From: Stemphylium vesicarium
Lineage: Eukaryota; Ascomycota; Dothideomycetes; Pleosporales; Pleosporaceae
Assembly: GCA_004380135.1 (NCBI GenBank)
Contig: QXCR01000237.1
Coordinates: 1-32,385, forward strand
Direction of reading: 5' to 3'
DNA length: 32,385 nucleotides
Position 1 is the stretch's first letter; the number at the start of each line of letters is the position of its first letter. The notes below the pieces were generated by a model that saw only the letters and a list, made by a program, of their open reading frames with translations, was not told where the DNA came from and did no database searches. The translations under genes were made by a program, and so were the position numbers. This document shows, piece by piece, positions 27,851 through 32,385 of this stretch.

Positions 27851-27874
27851 AAGGGATTAAATACTACTACATTA

Positions 27875-29795
27875 CTATAGCGAACTATCCCATCCAAGTA
27901 TATTGTAATCGTCCAAAAGTTCCTTGTCTGAAAGCTTAGCCTCACTATAAATAGTTGGTTCAAAGCCAGCTCTCACCCAGGATCTCACTAATTGAAGAGC
28001 TGCAAGTAGCTCACTGCCTAGAGCTCGTCGTTTTGGCTCAAGTAGGTCGCCAAGCTCGCTAGAGAGCCGCTCGATGCTGGGATCGTCATAATATCGATCG
28101 CAAACTGCGCCAAATGCGGGTATTTTGGCAGTAATTGAATCCAGTATTGGACTGGATTGCCATCCGCGGTGTACTGGTCCTGCGTCCATTGCGGCTCCTG
28201 CATTTTCCAGCGCTCAAACTCGTCCAACGGAGCTTCCTGGCCGATGTTTCGGCCGAGTATAGCCTAATTGCTTCGTCTATATCGTTGCTACTTAGCGCAG
28301 CCGTGTACGACTGGCGTGGGCGATGAGGTTTGTATGCCGCCCAGAGCTGCTGAAACGCCACGTTGGCACTGCTAAGCCACCCAGCTTTGTCAGCCCAGGT
28401 CACATCGCAGTAAGCTTTATAGTACGGGTGGAGGCACACGGCGGCGTAGTAGGCGGGCGAGGCGTCGAGTTTGCTGTAGTAGTCGTTGGCCTTGGCCCAC
28501 GCGGCGAGGAGGTTGACCTTTAGGTGACCCTCAGGGGCCTCTAGGTGAGCGTTGAAGTCGACCTGCTCAAATAGGCGTGCCTGGTCCTTAAGCTGGCTGA
28601 GCACCTATTTAAAAACTGGTTTAACCTCATATATCGCCCCATATTTGCCATCTTTGCTGCGCCCCTCAAGCCGTTTTGTGGCGTACTTAAGCGGCGTTAA
28701 GCAGTCCTGATACTCTGCAATTACTGCCCAATCAGCAGCTCGCAGCCCCTTTGATCTCATCCAGCTTGGAGCGTCGGGCCGCTTGTTGTTCTGCTTGTTG
28801 GCGTGCGCGTCTTCGAGGATGATCCTATTAATGTGGTGTTCGGCGTACAAGTTATAGGCAGCTGAAAGCTTAGTAGCTCGCTCAAAAGCGGCATAGTAGG
28901 AGTTCCAGCGAGTAACAACAGGCTTGACGGGCTCGAGCACTTTGAGACGCTCCTCGGCGGGCAGGTCGGCATTGGCGCGGTGCTGAAAACTGCGAAAAAG
29001 CTCATACTGCTGCGGCGTTTTGACATAGTTGATGACGTCAACTAAGACGCCTATAGGGCCATCTTTCCGCCACTCTCGCATGTACTGCTCTTCGGTACTG
29101 TACTGCTCTCGAGTGTTACCGTAGGCGTCCTTGTTATTACCAAATATGATAGCCTGGCCAATTAGGTTAAGAGTGTGGCAACTGCAGCGGAGGCGCCGGT
29201 AAGCTGGGTCGAAGTTGTACTCGCGTGCGAGCGCGGCGATTGCGGTGTCGTTATTAGCGGCGTTATCCAGTACAAAGTAACTTACTTGGTTGCTAGTTAC
29301 TCCGTACGCCGAGAGGGTCATTGAGATAGCTTTGGCAATAGCCTCACCAGTGTGGGCGCCGGCGAGCTCAGGCAGGTCGATAGGTAGGTCTCTTATCATT
29401 CCAGCTGCGTCGGCAAAGTGAGCGACTACTCCAAACAAGCCACGTTTACCACCTTTTGTCGTCTAACCTCAAAGCTTACGTGTATCCTGCTTGCTGCGCT
29501 TGACAAGGCGGTAACGACCTGCGGTCGTATAGACCTAAAGAACCTCATTACAAAAGTAGAAACGCTCGTGTGACTCACCCACAACGCCGCCTCTGCCTCT
29601 GGGTTGGCAAACCTTATCGTCTCTCTAAAATCAGGCGCCATAAGCTCACTAAGAGGATGATTTTGGTTGACGAGCCACATGACGGTAGCTACTCGAAAGC
29701 CTTGTATGTCGAAGTTTCCGAGTGCGTTAGCGGTAGGCTGAGGCATCTCTATCCCAGCGTCAAAAGCTTGCCGCAATGACAGCTGCCCTTGTGCC
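27875..29795 (-). pseudogene. hAT 3 transposase, N-terminally truncated, several breaks
   Basis: Starts at the hAT 4 junction with AQGQLSLRQAFDAGIEM, then FRVATVMWLVNQNHPLSELM and RIHVSF, with a frameshift near 29465 where FDGWTTKGG is expected. Then GVVAHFADAAG, YFVLDNAANNDTAIAA, CHTLNLIGQAI, VVTRWNSYYAAFERA and YGAIYEVKPVFK, with a TAG at 28605-28607 (CAG plausible). The dimerisation half follows (NLLAAWAKANDYYSKLDASP), with a frameshift near 28230-28260. A missing piece near 28072 removes the Cys-x-Cys of the hAT signature (PASS then ERLSSELGDLLEPKRR). It ends TAG-side at 27875. The overall order matches hAT 1 and hAT 4. No BED finger is present. Confidence 0.86.
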
Positions 29796-29981
29796 CACAC
29801 TTGCCAACAATCAAGCCAATCCAAGCCTCCCCCTCTGGCTTGGATTGAGCTTGAAGCCCCACTTAATTGATGGTGTTTTGGGTGGATTGAGCTTGCAAGC
29901 GCTTGACAATTCGGCCGAGGCTTGACTTGAGCTTAATGGCTTGATAGATTTATATACAATAGATAAGCCTCCTATACAAAT

Positions 29982-32385
29982 CTATATAGGATCTTGATCC
30001 CACTCGCACAAGTTGTATAACTTGTCAAGATCGCCGTCAGTCAGCGTTGATCTGGCGTTCAAACCTGGCCCAAAACCAGCCTTTTGCCACAGTCGTAGGC
30101 ACTGTATTGCCGCCAAAAGCTGGGGTGATATAGCCCGTCGGCGCGGCTCAAGCAGATCGCCGAGCTCACTAAACATGCGCTCGCAGTCGCAACTTGAGGC
30201 TGGTATTGAGATGACGTCGAGGGCGAGGCGGGATAACTGGGGGTAGCGATCGCGCATCCCTACCCAGTATATTATAGGGTTGTTGGCTGCTTCTGAACCC
30301 TTCTCGGCTCTTGGCTCGCAGCGTTTCCATCGCTTGTACTCATCGAGATCGCTGGCGGCGGAGGAGGAGCTCTCGGCCGCGTAATCTGGCTCCATGAGGC
30401 TATCTATAGCGTCGTCAATATCGTTTGAAACCACTCTAGGCAGCCGCGCGGGCACTACCGCGACCTTGTACTGCGCCCAGAGCGCTTGAAACGCGAGGTT
30501 ATTGGCCTCTATCCACTCCGGTTTGTCAGCCCAGGCAGCCTCGCAGTACGTTTTGTAGTATGGGTGGAGTATCGTGGCCGCGTAATAGGCAGGTGATTCA
30601 TCAAGTCGAGAGTAATAGTCGCTAGCTTTAGCCCAGGCAGCGCGCAGATTGATCGCGAGGTGGTCCTCTGGGGCGTCGGCGGCGGTGTTGTAGTTGACGT
30701 CAGAGTACGCGGTGACGCGCTGCTCGTCGTAAGTCAGTATATACTCGTAAACGGGTATAACCTCATATATAGCGCCGTACTGGCCGCCTTTGCCGCGACC
30801 CTCGAAGCATTTAGTGGCCAACTGAAGCGGTTTTAGCACCTCCAGATACTCTGTGACAACGCCCCAATCGGCTGCCGATAGCCCTGAAGATTTCATCCAC
30901 GGCAGAGCTTTTGGCAGCGGTTTGCCGACGCTCAAGGCGTAAGTATCCTCGTCCCGACGCTGACGGATATGATGCCCGGCGTACGCGTTTACAGCAGCCT
31001 GGAGGTGTACAGCGCGCTCAAGAGCAGAATAATATGAGTTCCAGCGGGTGACATTTGGCTTGATAGGCTGCAATATTTTTGATCGTTTGTGGGCTGTTCT
31101 CGGTTCGCGATCCGCTGAAAGCCTTTGAAAAGCTCGTGCTGTTGGGGCGTTTTAATATAGTTAATAATCTCTATAAGGATACCGAGTGGCCCATCGCGGC
31201 GCCAGTCCTGAAGGTAGTCCTCCTCGTCCTGCAAGTGACGCATCAGTAGGGGCCTGAGAGGGAGGTTTAGCGACGCGTACGCCAAAAACAGGTGAGAGCG
31301 TGCTAACGTACCCGCAGATTGCCCTCCTCGTTGTCGTAAGCGTCTGGATTAACGCCCCAGAGTAGCATCTGGCCTACCAGATTGAGCGTGTGAGGCGCGC
31401 AACGGAGGCGACGATGGGCAGTAGTAAAGCCCATGTCACTGGCGATCGCTGCGACGGCAGAGTGATTATTAGTGGCGTTATCGAGCGTAAAGTACCCCAC
31501 TTGGGATGCAGATATTCCGAAATCTTTAAGCGCAGTTAGAACAACTTGGGCCATATTATCGCCAGAGTGGGCGCCCATTAACTGCGGCAGCGCAATAGGC
31601 AGATCTATCAGGACACCAGCGCTGCTCACAAAGTGAGCCATGAGGGCAAGATAGCCTCATTTGCCGCCCTTAGCCGTCCACCCGTCGAAGCTTATATGGA
31701 TCTTGCTAAGCGATTGCGACAGCTCTGTGACAACTACTGGCTTAATATAGTCGTACAACCTCATCACGTACCGACTAACGCTCATATGGGACGTCCCCAA
31801 CGACGCTGCTGCCTCTGGGTTAGCCGCTGCGAGCATCTTTTTAAACGCCGTTGTTTCGAACTAGCGCAGTGGGTGGTTGTTATCGACGAGCCAAGTCACT
31901 GCGGCGTGCCTAAAGGCCTGTACGTCGAAGCCTCCAGCGCTATTTGCGACGCCTTGGGTAGGTTTGTGACCGCTTTTGAAGGCCTGGCGAAGCCAAGAAC
32001 TGCCAGTTACGGCCTGACGCTCTGTTTTGCCAGGCGCGAGGTGGCGGTGGCCAGGCCGTTGCTCTTCGAGATGGCGCGCGGCAGTAGAGGTTGACCTTGT
32101 TGTTTCGTATATACCGCCGCGGTTGGCGTCAATAAACTTGCGCTGGTGGCAGTACCGGCAGACAAAGAAAACCTGCTTATTATTGGCCAAGAGACCAACG
32201 CGATAGCCGTGACGATAGATCCAACTTTTGCGCGACGCTTGGGTTACTACTGGCCTGCAGTACAGAGGCAGACGCAGCCAATCAATGCCGTCAAAGTTGT
32301 CATGTAGATCGCCGTCGAAGCCGGCGTCACTAGTATCGTCGTCACAAGTCGTCGTTGCGACTGCTGCCTGACTGCCGTCGTCCGG
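29982..32385 (-). pseudogene. hAT 4 transposase, best-preserved copy but broken, partial at window edge
   Basis: From the edge: an acidic N-terminal region, then a BED-like finger (RKSWIYRHGYRV ... FVCRYCHQRK ... ARHLEEQRPGHRH, 32100-32235). FRHAAVTWLVDNNHPL is followed by a TAG near 31861 and then PEAAAS. ISFDGWTAKGGK is followed by a TGA (about 31656, CGA plausible) and LALMAHFVSSAG. YFTLDNATNNHSAVAA and CAPHTLNLVGQML follow, then an apparent intron (31229-31311). DEEDYLQDWRRDGPLG is followed by a one-base frameshift near 31075 before ILQPIKPNVTRWNSYYSALE. From 31073 to 29982 the frame is uninterrupted through PASSCDCERMFSELGDLLEP to the end (363 codons). So there are two stops and one frameshift: dead, but younger-looking than hAT 1 and hAT 3. 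Confidence 0.88.
31229..31311 (-). other. 83-bp intron in the hAT 4 transposase, absent from hAT 1 and hAT 3
   Basis: Donor GTACGT at 31311, acceptor TTGCAG ending at 31229, with CTAAAC and TACTGATG as possible branch sites. Splicing gives DAYDNEEGNLR joined to DEEDYLQDW, exactly the same length as the uninterrupted hAT 3 segment DAYGNTREQYSTEEQYMREW. A small inserted sequence is the alternative. Confidence 0.6.

Larger units (their letters stand above)
27704..29795 (-). mobile_element. hAT element 3, 5' part displaced by hAT 4
   Basis: The 3' tip CAGAGTTGCCAACAAGC at 27704 is followed by AAGCAAGTTAAGCAAGTC-type subterminal repeats to about 27850. The body is a transposase on the minus strand. 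The element stops at 29795, in mid-coding, where the tip of hAT 4 begins. The missing N-terminal part would lie beyond hAT 4, outside the window. Confidence 0.8.
29796..32385 (-). mobile_element. hAT element 4, inserted in hAT 3, running off the window
   Basis: The 3' tip CACACTTGCCAACAATCAAG lies at 29796. It is followed by GGCTTGGATTGAGCTTGAAG-like subterminal repeats to about 29950, then a transposase gene on the minus strand reaching the window edge. The 8 bp left of the tip are CTTGTGCC; the matching duplication would be outside the window. Confidence 0.82.

Overview
The window is eukaryotic and fungal. Its genes are split by short introns (45-84 bp) with GTACGT/GTAAGT-type donors, CTAAC/CTGAC-like branch sites and YAG acceptors. 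Its families (fungal rhodopsin-domain receptor, cytochrome P450, FluG/DUF3435-type relic, pogo/Fot1 and hAT transposons) are typical of filamentous ascomycetes. A Dothideomycete/Pleosporales-like genome is my inference; no taxonomic marker gene is present. The window starts on the terminal TA of one transposon and ends inside another, as a contig broken at repeats would.

Layout, left to right. 1-2112: a complete but dead pogo/Fot1 element with matching terminal inverted repeats (TIRs). 2308-5807: a membrane protein gene, a kinase-like pseudogene and a convergent zinc-ribbon protein gene. 6427-7825: a broken FluG/DUF3435-like gene. 8261-12286: four small genes of unknown family; for three of them I reconstruct introns (8641-9521 minus, 10068-10867 plus, 11257-12286 plus). 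12463-12744: a 282-bp miniature TIR element (MITE). 12760-13069: the 3' end of a host gene cut off by a transposon. 13055-17165: hAT element 1, itself hit by a solo LTR, a 377-bp hAT-type MITE and a second solo LTR, each with an exact target duplication. 17166-19319: an unrelated hAT transposase relic (hAT 2) carrying a third solo LTR. 19320-22644: gene-poor DNA with one gene relic (about 20476-21306) and a 32-bp minisatellite. 22645-24159: an intact six-exon rhodopsin-domain membrane protein. 25373-27120: an intact four-exon cytochrome P450. 27201-27482: a second copy of the 282-bp MITE in inverse orientation. 27704-29795: hAT 3, interrupted by hAT 4 (29796 to the window end), both minus strand and related to hAT 1.

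How it fits together. The window is a transposon graveyard with two clean islands of host genes. The insertion order can be read directly: hAT 1 sits on hAT 2 and against a host gene; two solo LTRs and a MITE sit in hAT 1; one solo LTR sits in hAT 2; hAT 4 sits in hAT 3. The receptor and P450 genes look functional: their reading frames survive splicing and key motifs are present. They lie between inverted copies of the same MITE. I found no convincing new defence or enzymatic system. The most informative observations are the nested insertions, two decayed reading frames with visible ancestral states (a pentapeptide-repeat gene and a gene invaded by a frame-breaking minisatellite), and several unannotated spliced genes.
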